A DNA stretch of 64,000 nucleotides. It comes from Halomonas chromatireducens. Its GTDB lineage: Bacteria > Pseudomonadota > Gammaproteobacteria > Pseudomonadales > Halomonadaceae. The stretch covers positions 3,454,111-3,518,110 of the forward strand of contig NZ_CP014226.1 of assembly GCF_001545155.1 (NCBI RefSeq), given 5' to 3'. A program made the position numbers and the translations under genes. Below, one piece after another: positions 44,856-53,977 of the stretch. The notes under the pieces are model-generated. The model saw only the letters and a list, made by a program, of their open reading frames with translations. It was not told the DNA's origin and did not search any database. Each line of letters starts with the position of its first letter. The stretch's first letter is position 1.

Positions 44856-46283
44856 TCAGCGACGGGGGAACCCGCCCGGGCCGCCCATGCCACCGGGGCC
44901 ACCCATGCCGCCCATACCCCCCGGGCCGCCGGGACCACCGCCGCCCATCATGCCCGACATGCCGCGCATCATCTTCTGCATGCCGCCCTTCTTGCCTGCC
45001 TTCTTCATCATCTTCTGCATCTGCTTGTGCTGCTTTAGCAGTCGGTTGAGATCGGGCACCTGCAGGCCGGCACCGGCGGCGATGCGCCGCTTGCGCGAAC
45101 CGTTGATGATCTCGGGGCGCTGACGCTCCTTGGGTGTCATGGAGTTGATCAGGGCCTCCAGCTTGCCCAGCTCCTTCTCAGGTCCGGGGCCCTGGGCCAT
45201 CTCGGCCATCTGGCCCATGCCGGGCAGCTTACCGAGCAGCCCGCCCATGCCGCCCATCTTCTTGAGCTGCTGGAGCTGGTCGCGGAAGTCCTCGAGGTCG
45301 AAGCCATCCCCCTTCTTGACCTTCTTCGCCAGCCGCTCGGCCTTGTCCTTGTCGACGGTGCGCTCGGCCTCCTCGATCAGCGACAGCACGTCGCCCATGC
45401 CGAGGATGCGCGAGGCCACCCGATCCGGGTGGAAGGGCTCCAGGGCGTCGACCTTCTCCCCCACGCCCATGAACTTGATCGGCTTGCCGGTGATGTGACG
45501 CACCGACAGCGCGGCGCCGCCTCGGGCGTCGCCGTCGGCCTTGGTCAGGATAACCCCGGTCAGCGGCAGTGCCTCGTGGAACGCCTTCGCGGTATTGGCC
45601 GCATCCTGGCCCGTCATGGCATCGACCACGAACAGGGTTTCCTGCGGCTGGCAGACCCGGTGCAGCTCGGCGATCTCGGCCATCATCGCCTCGTCGATGG
45701 CCAACCGGCCGGCGGTATCGACGATCACTACGTCATGGAACTGGATCTTGGCGTGCTTGAGCGCGGCTTCGGCAATGGCCACCGGCTTCTGGTCGGAGCG
45801 GGAGGGAAAGAAGTCGACCGACACCTCGGCGGCCAGCGTCTCGAGCTGGTCGATGGCCGCCGGGCGGTAGACGTCGGCGGAGACCACCAGCACCTTTTTC
45901 TTCTCGCGCTCACGCAGGTAGCGCGCCAGCTTGGCCACCGAGGTGGTCTTGCCTGCGCCCTGCAGGCCGGCCATCAGGACAACGGCAGGCGCCCCCTTGA
46001 GCGAGAGCCCCTCGTTCGCCTCGCCCATGGTCGCTTCCAGCTCCTGCTGGACGATCTTGACGAACTGCTGCCCCGGGGAGAGGCTCTTCGACACTTCCTG
46101 CCCTACGGCACGCTCGCGCACGCGGTCGATGAAGTCCTTGACCACCGGCAGGGCGACGTCGGCCTCGAGCAGGGCCCGGCGCACCTCGCGCAGGGTATCC
46201 TTGATATTGTCCTCGGTCAGGCGCGCCTGACCCTTGATGGACTTGAGCGTCTGCGAAAGCCGCTCGCTGAGATTCTGAAACAT
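44856..46283 (-). CDS. ffh: Signal recognition particle GTPase Ffh
   Basis: Protein of 475 residues that binds 4.5S RNA and signal sequences on nascent chains and docks with FtsY. N domain about 1-85; G domain with P-loop GLQGAGKTTSVAKLARYL, DTAGRLAID and LTKADGDARGGAALS; M domain from about 325 with the methionine-rich MGGMGGLLGKLPGMGQMAEMA and KRRIAAGAGLQVPDLNRLLKQ. The tail is a long Gly-Pro-Met run (GGGGPGGPGGMGGMGGPGG), a common Ffh feature. Followed by the rpsP unit. Confidence 0.98.
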   Translation of the reverse strand: MFQNLSERLSQTLKSIKGQARLTEDNIKDTLREVRRALLEADVALPVVKDFIDRVRERAVGQEVSKSLSPGQQFVKIVQQELEATMGEANEGLSLKGAPAVVLMAGLQGAGKTTSVAKLARYLREREKKKVLVVSADVYRPAAIDQLETLAAEVSVDFFPSRSDQKPVAIAEAALKHAKIQFHDVVIVDTAGRLAIDEAMMAEIAELHRVCQPQETLFVVDAMTGQDAANTAKAFHEALPLTGVILTKADGDARGGAALSVRHITGKPIKFMGVGEKVDALEPFHPDRVASRILGMGDVLSLIEEAERTVDKDKAERLAKKVKKGDGFDLEDFRDQLQQLKKMGGMGGLLGKLPGMGQMAEMAQGPGPEKELGKLEALINSMTPKERQRPEIINGSRKRRIAAGAGLQVPDLNRLLKQHKQMQKMMKKAGKKGGMQKMMRGMSGMMGGGGPGGPGGMGGMGGPGGMGGPGGFPRR

Positions 46284-46589
46284 GGGCCACTCCGGCTACG
46301 ATACTGGCAGGGCTGGCAACCCGCCCGGCGTCGCTGTGATTGTTGTCGTGCGACGATCGGTCACGCTCGCCAGGCATCTCGCATTGCCCGCCATACTGTA
46401 AAACAGTCGTTGAAACTAGCGGTAGAGAGTTATTGACGCAGAATTATACGCCTTGTGGCCGCCAGTCTCCATGGAGCTGACAGCCATGGCTGTGCGGCGC
46501 TGCACGGATTGGGTATAGTGATGTCGGCAAAAACCTTTTCCTCCTTCGAGATGCATTGACGCCGCCAACGGCGCACGGATGACAACTGA
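46284..46589. other. Divergent promoter region of ffh and the YpjD-like gene
   Basis: 306 bases without a gene, between two divergent starts. It contains the ffh promoter candidate listed separately. For the rightward gene a TATAGT near 46514 is a possible -10 without a clear -35. Confidence 0.45.
46443..46471 (-). promoter_or_regulatory. Candidate sigma-70 promoter of ffh
   Basis: On the minus strand a perfect -10 TATAAT (46443-46448) lies 17 bases from TGGAGA (46466-46471), which matches the -35 consensus at 4 of 6 bases. It is about 160 bases upstream of the ffh ATG. Confidence 0.45.
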
Positions 46590-47390
46590 ATGCAGGCGCT
46601 TCCTCTGGCTATCATGGCCCTCATCCTCTATCTGGGTGCTGCCTCCTGGCAGGGACTCACCCTGCTGCGCAGGGTGCCGCAGCGCCCCGTACTGGTCCGC
46701 GCCCTGGGCCTGCTGGGCCTGTTATTCCATCTGCCTGTTGCACTCAAGCTGATCGACCAGAGCCCCGGCCTGCTGCCAGGCCTGTCGACCAGCGCAGTCT
46801 TCCTGACGGCGATCATGGTCCTCCTGCTGCTGGCGGTGAGCCTGGCCAAGCCGGTTCTCAATGTAGCGATAGGTCTATTTCCCCTGTCCGGCCTGGCCCT
46901 GCTGCTGGCAGTCGGCGTGCCCAGCCCCGAGCGCACCGGCGGCATGACGCCGGGCATCGCCCTGCACGCCATCAGCTCGGCGCTCGCCTTCGCCGTAATG
47001 GCGATTGCCGCCTTCCAGGCGGTCCTGCTGGGGCTGCAGAACCAGGCGCTGCGCCACCACCACACCCGTGGCGTGGTACAGGTGCTGCCGCCACTGACCA
47101 CCATGGAGCGGGTGCTTTTCGAGCTGATCTGGGCTGGCATGATCCTGCTGACCCTATCCATCGTCAGCGGCTTCATTTTCGTCGAAAGCATGTTCGCCCA
47201 GCATCTGGCACACAAGACTATTCTTGCCCTGGCTGCCTGGGTGATCTTTGCCATTCTCTTGATCAGTCATCACATTCTGGGCTGGCGCGGCATGCGAGCC
47301 GTACGCTGGACGCTGGGCGGTTACTCAGTGCTGTTGCTGGCCTATTTCGGTAGCAAATTCGTGCTGGAGGTCATCCTTCAACGCACCTAA
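46590..47390 (+). CDS. ypjD: YpjD-like inner-membrane cytochrome c assembly family protein
   Basis: Protein of 266 residues with about eight membrane helices and the CcsA/CcmC-like region: GIALHAISSALAFAVMAIAAFQAVLL with a conserved His, TTMERVLFELIWAGMILLTLSIVSG, and LISHHILGWRGMRAV with paired His. These histidines can hold heme. Neighbourhood next to ffh and a CorB/CorC-type gene is the usual place of ypjD in gammaproteobacteria. A direct role in cytochrome c assembly is not proven for YpjD. Confidence 0.88.
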   Translation: MQALPLAIMALILYLGAASWQGLTLLRRVPQRPVLVRALGLLGLLFHLPVALKLIDQSPGLLPGLSTSAVFLTAIMVLLLLAVSLAKPVLNVAIGLFPLSGLALLLAVGVPSPERTGGMTPGIALHAISSALAFAVMAIAAFQAVLLGLQNQALRHHHTRGVVQVLPPLTTMERVLFELIWAGMILLTLSIVSGFIFVESMFAQHLAHKTILALAAWVIFAILLISHHILGWRGMRAVRWTLGGYSVLLLAYFGSKFVLEVILQRT

Positions 47391-47474
47391 TCGTCTGCCA
47401 GGCGGAAGTCGCCTTGACAGTGACGGGCCGAATCCCTAAAAACGTGGCTGACACGTCAGCGAGGACCCTTCGAC

Positions 47475-48764
47475 TTGAGCGACGACTTCCCTTTGGGATT
47501 GCTGTTCGGCCTGCTTTTCCTACTTATCTGTCTTTCTGCCTTCTTCTCCAGTTCCGAGACTGGCATGATGTCGATCAACCGCTACCGGCTGAACCACGAG
47601 GCCAACAGCGGGGACAGCCGTGCCCGCCGCGTGATGCGACTGCTGGCCAGACCGGATCGACTCATCGGCGTGATCCTGATCGGCAACAACCTGGTCAACA
47701 ACCTGGCCGCCGCCATTTCCACGGTGCTTGCCATTCACTTCTTCGGTGATGTCACCGGCCCCGCCATCGCCCCCCTGGTCCTCACCATCGTGATCCTGAT
47801 CTTTGCCGAGGTCACGCCCAAGACCTATGCCGCCATCAAACCCGAGCGCATCGCCTACCCCGCGTCACGCGCCCTGGAGCCACTACTCAAGCTGCTCTAT
47901 CCGCTGGTCTGGCTGGTCAACGTCATCTCCAACAACCTGCTCAAGCTGCTGGGGGTCAAAAGCATCGAGGGTGGCGGCGAGAGCTTGACCCGCGACGAGC
48001 TTCGCACCGTTGTACACGAGGCGGGCACCTTGATCCCCCATCGCCACCAGGCCATGTTGTTGTCGATTCTCGACCTGGAGAACGTGACGGTGAACGACAT
48101 CATGGTTCCCCGCCACGAGGTGGTGGGGATCGACCTGGACGATGACCTGCCGGCGATCCTGACGCAGATCCGCACCAGCCAGCATACGCGACTGCCGATC
48201 TACAAGGGGGACATCAACAACATCATCGGCATGCTGCATCTGCGCAATGCCGCGCGCTTCCTATCCCGGGAAGAGGTGACCAAGGCCTCCATCGTCCAGG
48301 AGGCACGGGAACCCTACTTCATCCCCGAATCGACCCCACTGCACACGCAGCTGCTCAACTTCCAGAAGCAGAAGCGACGGATCGGCATCGTGGTGGACGA
48401 GTATGGCGACGTGGAAGGGCTGGTGACGCTGGAGGACATTCTCGAGGAGATCGTCGGCGAATTCACCACCGACGTGGCGGGCCAGGACCAGGATATCCAT
48501 CGCCAGGATGATGGCAGCCATGTGATCGACGGCACGGCCAACATCCGCGACATCAATCGGATGCTGGGCTGGCAGCTGCCCACCGATGGACCCAAGACCT
48601 TGAATGGGCTGATTCTCGAACATCTGGAAGCCTTCCCCGACGGGCCCGCCTGCCTTCAGATCGGCAGCATCCGCATGGAGATACTCGACGTGCAGGACAA
48701 CCTGATCACCGGGGCACGCTGCTGGCCGCAACCCTCGCGAAGTGTCCGCCGCCGCCAGGAGTGA
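47475..48764 (+). CDS. CorB/CorC (HlyC) family transporter-like protein with CBS domains
   Basis: Protein of 429 residues of the YfjD/CorB type. A DUF21 (CNNM) membrane domain with four helices covers about 1-180 (SAFFSSSETGMMSINRYRL is its hallmark). A pair of CBS domains follows (about 195-330: TVNDIMVPRHEVVGIDLD and GIVVDEYGDVEGLVTLEDILEEIVGE), and a CorC_HlyC domain ends it. Members are linked to Mg2+ or Co2+ efflux. Start is TTG 47475 with GAGGA 9 bases upstream. The stop TGA abuts the stop of the next, opposing gene with no base between. Confidence 0.9.
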   Translation: MSDDFPLGLLFGLLFLLICLSAFFSSSETGMMSINRYRLNHEANSGDSRARRVMRLLARPDRLIGVILIGNNLVNNLAAAISTVLAIHFFGDVTGPAIAPLVLTIVILIFAEVTPKTYAAIKPERIAYPASRALEPLLKLLYPLVWLVNVISNNLLKLLGVKSIEGGGESLTRDELRTVVHEAGTLIPHRHQAMLLSILDLENVTVNDIMVPRHEVVGIDLDDDLPAILTQIRTSQHTRLPIYKGDINNIIGMLHLRNAARFLSREEVTKASIVQEAREPYFIPESTPLHTQLLNFQKQKRRIGIVVDEYGDVEGLVTLEDILEEIVGEFTTDVAGQDQDIHRQDDGSHVIDGTANIRDINRMLGWQLPTDGPKTLNGLILEHLEAFPDGPACLQIGSIRMEILDVQDNLITGARCWPQPSRSVRRRQE

Positions 48765-49529
48765 TCAGCTCTTGCCTGAGCCCTTGCTGTCCAAATCCTT
48801 GCTACCCGAATCCTTGCTGCCCAGCCCGTGGCCAACAGAGCAGGCCCAGTCGTCGGCCTCGGCCTTGAGCGCCCGCACCCGGGCTTCCATCCTGTCGCGC
48901 CGAGCCAGGCGGGGTGACACCGGCTCGCCGAAATAGAGCGCCACACGGGCCCTGAAACGGCGGGGGCGCTTGGAAAGGGCCGGCCCATCGCAGTGGGACG
49001 TCCAGGAGCCCCAGAGACCCGCCAGGCCCGCCGGAATCACCGGCACCGGATCCCGCGCCAGGATCGTCTCCAGCCCGCGGCGAAAGGCATGCACCTCGCC
49101 GTCCGGTGTCAGCCGCCCCTCGGGAAACAGCATCACGACCTCGCCGTTGCGCAGCGCACGACTCACTTCTTCCAGCGCGCGTCGCACGCTGCCGGGATCA
49201 TGCCGGTCGGAGTCCACCGGTATCGCTCCCACCAGACGGAACAGCCAGTTGAGCCAGGGGGAGTCGTAGATCGGCCGGTCCATGAGGAAGCGCAGCGGCC
49301 GAGGGCTGGCACCGCCGACCACCAGCGCATCCATGAAGCTGACGTGATTGCATACCACCAGCGCCGCCCCCTTGGCCGGTATGAAGCGACGACCCCGGAA
49401 GCGCAAGCGGTAGAGGCAGTGAATGAGCAGATAGATCAGCCGCCGAATGATCGGTCGTGGCGCGCGGGCGACACGCCAGGCACCCGCCGCCATCAGGGTG
49501 CCGAAGAGCCCGAGAAAGGCCAGGTTCAC
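48765..49529 (-). CDS. PlsC-like 1-acyl-glycerol-3-phosphate acyltransferase
   Basis: Membrane-bound acyltransferase of 254 residues. It has the HX4D motif in VVCNHVSFMDALV, GAIPVDSDRHDPGS, and LFPEGRLTPDG, as in PlsC-like enzymes that acylate lysophosphatidic acid or related lipids. One N-terminal hydrophobic segment is seen. The C-terminus ends in a low-complexity repeat of SKDSG/SKDLD/SKGSG units not expected in the family. It is transcribed after a TetR-type regulator with a 4-base overlap. Confidence 0.88.
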   Translation of the reverse strand: MNLAFLGLFGTLMAAGAWRVARAPRPIIRRLIYLLIHCLYRLRFRGRRFIPAKGAALVVCNHVSFMDALVVGGASPRPLRFLMDRPIYDSPWLNWLFRLVGAIPVDSDRHDPGSVRRALEEVSRALRNGEVVMLFPEGRLTPDGEVHAFRRGLETILARDPVPVIPAGLAGLWGSWTSHCDGPALSKRPRRFRARVALYFGEPVSPRLARRDRMEARVRALKAEADDWACSVGHGLGSKDSGSKDLDSKGSGKS

Positions 49530-50143
49530 GCGATACCGGACCTGTTCCTGAGGCCGGCAAGGATGGTGACCAGCAGCTGATCGAGCAGTTCGCCGACCTC
49601 GAGCTGCTGCCCCTGCCAGTACCCCAGCCGCTCATTGAGCCCAAGCTGCACCAGGCCGTGAACGCTGCCCCACAGGGTACGCCCCAGCCGGCGCGCCTCC
49701 AGGTCGCCCAGCGCCGGCTGGTACTCCTTGAGACTCGCCTCGACGCGCAGGAATAGGGCCTCGATCATGTCGGACTGGCGCTGATCGAGTTCGCCCTCCT
49801 GGGCCAGCGGATAGTCGAACAGCAATTGCCAGCGATAGGGTTCGCGCTGGGCAAACTGCCAATAGGCGAGCGCCAGGGCGTTGAGCTGTCGCTCGGGAGA
49901 GGCGCCCTCGGTCAAGGGCTCGATCACCATGCGCAGGCGCCCCAGGGTCTCGATGTTCACATGCTGCAGCAGGTTGCCGAAACTGCCGTAGAGCTTGAGC
50001 AGGGTGCTTGGCGCACAGCCGACCTCACGCGCCAGGGCGCGCAGCGACAGCGTATGTACGGGGTTGCCCTGCAGCCAGGCATCGCTTGCCGCCATGACTT
50101 GGGCATGTAGCGCTTCGGGCGCATGCTGTCGGGGACGGGCCAT
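49526..50143 (-). CDS. TetR/AcrR-family regulator
   Basis: Regulator of 205 residues. An N-terminal helix-turn-helix (LSLRALAREVGCAPSTLLKLYGSFGNLL, about residues 32-60) is followed by a helical ligand domain of the TetR WHG-like type (AYWQFAQREPYRWQLLFDYPL). Its stop overlaps the start of the acyltransferase by 4 bases, so it probably controls that gene and itself. The ligand is unknown. Confidence 0.87.
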   Translation of the reverse strand: MARPRQHAPEALHAQVMAASDAWLQGNPVHTLSLRALAREVGCAPSTLLKLYGSFGNLLQHVNIETLGRLRMVIEPLTEGASPERQLNALALAYWQFAQREPYRWQLLFDYPLAQEGELDQRQSDMIEALFLRVEASLKEYQPALGDLEARRLGRTLWGSVHGLVQLGLNERLGYWQGQQLEVGELLDQLLVTILAGLRNRSGIA

Positions 50144-50312
50144 GAATTCCTCGCAGGGCGATGATCAAATCGTAAGCATGGCGTGGCGCCTGCCATGCCT
50201 CGCGTGGCTTAGGATAGCGCACATCGAACACTGTTTTCGACCATTACGCATCAAGCCCTTTTCAGTCCCGTTCGACTTGGCTACCCTGAGTGCCCCGACT
50301 CGCGGAGAAACC

Positions 50313-50996
50313 ATGGCCGGTCGACTCTTCATTCCCACCCTCGATCTCGCTCGACTGCTGCCTGACCTGTGCCATGATGCCCCACTGATCACCGCGGCCA
50401 ACCTGTCACCACGACGGCCCGTATCGCAGATTCGCCTCGAAGGCGGCAGCGTCCGGCTGTCGCCAGTCTTCTGGGGCCTGACGCCACCGTGGTTGACCGT
50501 ACTCGACCATGCCCCTCACTGCGCGCGCGCTGAATCGCTGGAGTCGCGCTACATGTTTCGCGAAGCCTTTGCCGCGAGACGCTGCCTGGTTCCGGTGGGT
50601 GGCATCTACGTCTGGAAGCCTCAGCCGCGTTTCAAGCAGCCCTTCCTGATCACTCGGGTCGACCGTGGCCCCCTGCTGCTGGCCGGAGTATGGTGCCGCT
50701 ATCACACCAGCCTGAGCGAACATGCTGACTCCATGGCCTTGATCACCGTGGCCGCCAGCGACCCTCTGGCGCCACTCAGCGATAGGCTGCCAGCAATCAT
50801 TGACGCCGATGATGCCGCCTGCTGGCTCGACCCGCAGACGCCACTTCCGACAGCCAAGGCCCTGCTGCGTCCCGCCCCAAGGGAACTGTTGGGCGCTTTT
50901 CCGGTATCTAGACGAGTGAACGATCCCAAGAACCAGGACCCAGCCTGCGCGCATCCCACCGGGCCAATGCTGCGCTGGAGTGACCAGGAGATATGA
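50313..50996 (+). CDS. SRAP (HMCES/YedK)-family protein lacking the catalytic residues
   Basis: Protein of 227 residues with the SRAP fold pattern: PVFWGLTPPWL, RYMFREAFAARRCLVPVGGIYVWK, PLLLAGVWCRY and LITVAASDPLAPLSDRLPAII match family blocks in order. Active enzymes form a covalent bond to abasic DNA through Cys2. Here the start MAGR has Ala2. The conserved Asn of NARxE is Cys70, the Glu of FYEWK is Val100, and the His of IHDRMP is Ser156. ATG 50313 is well supported by GGAG 6-7 bases upstream, so Cys2 is not lost through a wrong start. It is probably a non-catalytic relative. The stop shares one base with the start of the peptidase gene. Confidence 0.8.
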   Translation: MAGRLFIPTLDLARLLPDLCHDAPLITAANLSPRRPVSQIRLEGGSVRLSPVFWGLTPPWLTVLDHAPHCARAESLESRYMFREAFAARRCLVPVGGIYVWKPQPRFKQPFLITRVDRGPLLLAGVWCRYHTSLSEHADSMALITVAASDPLAPLSDRLPAIIDADDAACWLDPQTPLPTAKALLRPAPRELLGAFPVSRRVNDPKNQDPACAHPTGPMLRWSDQEI

Positions 50997-53878
50997 TGTC
51001 CAGTCTTGCTACTTCCCCCCAGGGCCAACGGCACTGGTCAAAACCATTCGCCGGGCTGCTGCTGGCCGGCGCGCTGCTGAACGGTGCGCTGCTGCCGACA
51101 GCCGCCGCCGAGACCGCTGAGCAGGCCGCCGAGGCCGCCATTGATGAGATCGTTACCCCTCGGGTCAGCCCCCACGATACACGGGACTACCGGGTGTTGA
51201 CGCTGGAGAATGGGCTCACCGCGCTGCTGGTGAGTGACCCTGACGCCGACCGGGCGGCCGCTTCGATGAACGTGGGTGTCGGTAGCGCCCAGGATCCCGA
51301 CGACCTGGCCGGGCTGGCCCACTTCCTGGAACACATGCTGTTCCTCGGCACCGAGCCCTTTCCCGAAGCGGATGCCTACCAGGGCTATCTGCGTCGCCAT
51401 GGCGGCAGCCACAATGCCTTCACCGCGCCACAGGACACCAACTACTTCTTCGACATCGAGCCCGAGGCTCTGACCGGGGCGCTGGATCGCTTCAGCCAAT
51501 TCTTTCTGACACCGCTGTTCAACCCCGACCAGTTGGAGAGTGAGCGCAATATCGTGCACTCGGAGTACATGGCTCGTATCCGCGACGACGGGCGACGCGA
51601 ACTCGACGTGCTCAACCAGGTGCTCAACCCCGACAACCCCACCGTCGGGTTCTCGGTCGGCAGCCGCGAGACACTCGATCCGCCCGAAGGAGAAGCATCG
51701 CTGCGTCAACGGGTGATCGACTTCTACGAGCGCTACTACGACGCCAACGTCATGCATCTGGCTCTGGTCGCACCGCACTCGCTGGACGAGCTCGAGACAA
51801 TGGTCATCGAGCGCTTCGCCGATATCGCCGACCGGGGGCTGGAGCGCCCGGTCATCGAAGAGCCGCTGGTGCGGGAAGAGAGCTTGCCCCTGAAACTGGA
51901 AATGCAGTCGGTCAGGAACAGCCGCCACGTGCGCTTCATGTTCCCGGTGCCCGATTCCATCCAGTATTACGAGCACAAGCCCGCCGACTACCTGGCCCAC
52001 CTGCTGGGCCACGAGGGGGAGGGCAGCCTGCTGGCGGTGCTTCGCGAAGCAGGACTGGCCGACGGGCTCTCCGCCGGCGTCGGCCGCAGCGACGAGCGCG
52101 ATGCCCTGTTCACCGTCAGCATCAGCCTGACACCTGCCGGGGCCGAACGGCTCGACGAGATCGAGGCCACCCTGTTCGCCGCCATCGACCAGATCCGCGA
52201 GTCGGGCCTCGACGAGTGGCGCTACGACGAGCAGGCCCAACTGGCCGAACAGCAGTTTCGCTTCCAGCAGCATGGCTCGCCGCTACAGGGCGCCATGCGC
52301 CTGGCCATGAATCTGGCACGCTTCCCGGTGGAGGACGTGCAGTACGCCGCCTATCGCATGGACGGCTTCGACCGCGAGCTGGTCGAGCGCTATCTCGACG
52401 AGCTGCGCCCCGACCGGCTGCTGCGTCTCTACAGCGCCCCGGATGTCGAAGGCGAGCAGATCTCGCCCTGGTTCAATGCCCCCTGGCGTGAGGCCAGCGA
52501 TACCGGCCCGGCGACGGCAGAACCCCTGGCCGGCCTGTCCCTGCCGGAACCGAATCCTTTCATCGCCGAGGACCTGACGCTGCTCACCGAACAGCATGAA
52601 CGGCCCTCCCAAGTACTGGACGAACCAAGCTTCGCCCTTTGGCACATGGCGGACGCCTCCTTCAACACGCCGAAGGTGGAGTGGCGCATCAGTCTGCAGC
52701 ATCCGGCGGCCAACTCGGACCCAAGGCAGGCGGCGCTGGCCCACCTGCTGGCAGGCTGGCTGGATGACAGCCTCAACGAAGACTTCTATGCAGCCCGCCT
52801 GGCGGGCCACCATGCCGAAGCCTATGCGCATGCCCGCGGCATCACGCTCTCCTTTTCCGGCTGGCGCGATCGCCAGGACCGCGTCATGCAGCGCACCCTG
52901 GCTCAGCTACAGCAGGGCGAGATCAACGAGGCCAGCTTCGAGCGTGCGCGCTATCGCCTGCAGCGGGAGTGGCGCAACGCGCCCCAGGCCGCCCTCTTCC
53001 GCCAGGCTCATCGCACGTTGACCGAAGCCCTGGTACGGCCGCAGTGGCCCACCAACGATCTGCTGGAGGCCAGCCGAGACCTCGATGTCCAGGCACTGCG
53101 CGACTTCCGCGACGCCCTCCTCTCCGACCTGCACATGGAAGCCCTGGCCGTGGGCAACCTCGACGAAGAGCTGGCCATTCGAGAGGGGCGTCAGATCGCC
53201 GAGCTGCTGCAGCCTCAAGCCGCGAAGGAAGCGATACCCGACCTGACGCCGCTGCGCATCGTGAGTGACCTGCCGCCACTGCATCCGGTTACCTCGCGGG
53301 AGGAGTCACTGGTGCTGCGCTACCTGCAGGGCAGCGACCGCTCGCTCACGAGCCAGGCGCGCCTCGCTGTACTCGGCCAGGTGATCGATACCCCCTTCTA
53401 CCAGCGCCTGCGCACCGAGGAACAGCTAGGATACGTGGTCAACGCCGGCTATTCGCCGCTGCTCGACGCACCGGGCCTCAGCCTGCTGGTGCAGTCGCCG
53501 GATACCCCCAGCGACGAGATCCTGACGCATATCGACGCCTTCCTGGACGCCTTTGGCGAGCGACTGGGCGCGCTGGAGGACGACGAGCTGGCGGCGTACC
53601 GCCAGGCGGTCCATGACAACCTGCTGCAGCGCGACACCAGCCTTTCGGGGCGTACAAACCGGCTCTGGCGCGCGCTGTCTTTCGGAGACACCGACTTCGA
53701 CCGTCGCGAACGCCTGGCCGCACGGGTACTCGACGTCAGCGCCGATGAGCTCCGCCAGGCCTGGCCTGAGCTGCGCGAAGGCGCCACCGCCACCATCAGC
53801 CATGATCCGGGCGACGAGCCCAGCGACGTGGCCGACCTGACCCGGCACCTGGAACCGATGCCCGAGGCCGACGACTGA
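50996..53878 (+). CDS. Pitrilysin-type M16 zinc metallopeptidase
   Basis: Exported protease of 960 residues with a signal peptide (FAGLLLAGALLNGALLPTAAA). The inverted zinc motif HFLEH lies at residues 109-113, with the downstream Glu in LESERNIVHSEYMARI. Four M16 repeats are expected; the middle pair is degenerate, as in protease III. EEQLGYVVNAGYSPL near the C-terminus is a conserved M16A feature. AGGAG at 50986-50990 precedes ATG 50996 by 5 bases; ATG 50993 is the alternative. It degrades small peptides in the periplasm in E. coli. A strong hairpin follows. Confidence 0.92.
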   Translation: MSSLATSPQGQRHWSKPFAGLLLAGALLNGALLPTAAAETAEQAAEAAIDEIVTPRVSPHDTRDYRVLTLENGLTALLVSDPDADRAAASMNVGVGSAQDPDDLAGLAHFLEHMLFLGTEPFPEADAYQGYLRRHGGSHNAFTAPQDTNYFFDIEPEALTGALDRFSQFFLTPLFNPDQLESERNIVHSEYMARIRDDGRRELDVLNQVLNPDNPTVGFSVGSRETLDPPEGEASLRQRVIDFYERYYDANVMHLALVAPHSLDELETMVIERFADIADRGLERPVIEEPLVREESLPLKLEMQSVRNSRHVRFMFPVPDSIQYYEHKPADYLAHLLGHEGEGSLLAVLREAGLADGLSAGVGRSDERDALFTVSISLTPAGAERLDEIEATLFAAIDQIRESGLDEWRYDEQAQLAEQQFRFQQHGSPLQGAMRLAMNLARFPVEDVQYAAYRMDGFDRELVERYLDELRPDRLLRLYSAPDVEGEQISPWFNAPWREASDTGPATAEPLAGLSLPEPNPFIAEDLTLLTEQHERPSQVLDEPSFALWHMADASFNTPKVEWRISLQHPAANSDPRQAALAHLLAGWLDDSLNEDFYAARLAGHHAEAYAHARGITLSFSGWRDRQDRVMQRTLAQLQQGEINEASFERARYRLQREWRNAPQAALFRQAHRTLTEALVRPQWPTNDLLEASRDLDVQALRDFRDALLSDLHMEALAVGNLDEELAIREGRQIAELLQPQAAKEAIPDLTPLRIVSDLPPLHPVTSREESLVLRYLQGSDRSLTSQARLAVLGQVIDTPFYQRLRTEEQLGYVVNAGYSPLLDAPGLSLLVQSPDTPSDEILTHIDAFLDAFGERLGALEDDELAAYRQAVHDNLLQRDTSLSGRTNRLWRALSFGDTDFDRRERLAARVLDVSADELRQAWPELREGATATISHDPGDEPSDVADLTRHLEPMPEADD

Positions 53879-53919
53879 CCCGTTCGGCTCCAATCATCGA
53901 CTCAACGACAGCACCTCAA

Positions 53920-53952
53920 CAACAGTGCCCGGCCATTGGCCGGGCACTGTTG
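53920..53952. terminator. Strong bidirectional hairpin terminator
   Basis: A perfect 15-base stem, CAACAGTGCCCGGCC (53920-53934) with GGCCGGGCACTGTTG (53938-53952), and an ATT loop. It lies 41 bases after the peptidase stop and 26 bases after the sbcB stop, between converging genes. Confidence 0.85.
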
Positions 53953-53977
53953 CTTCATGGTTTAGTTCCGGAGAAGA

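Noticed and set aside
44870..44950. Repetitive GGM/GPG DNA near the end of ffh, at first sight a repeat element
   Set aside because: It encodes the Gly-Pro-Met tail that many Ffh proteins carry.
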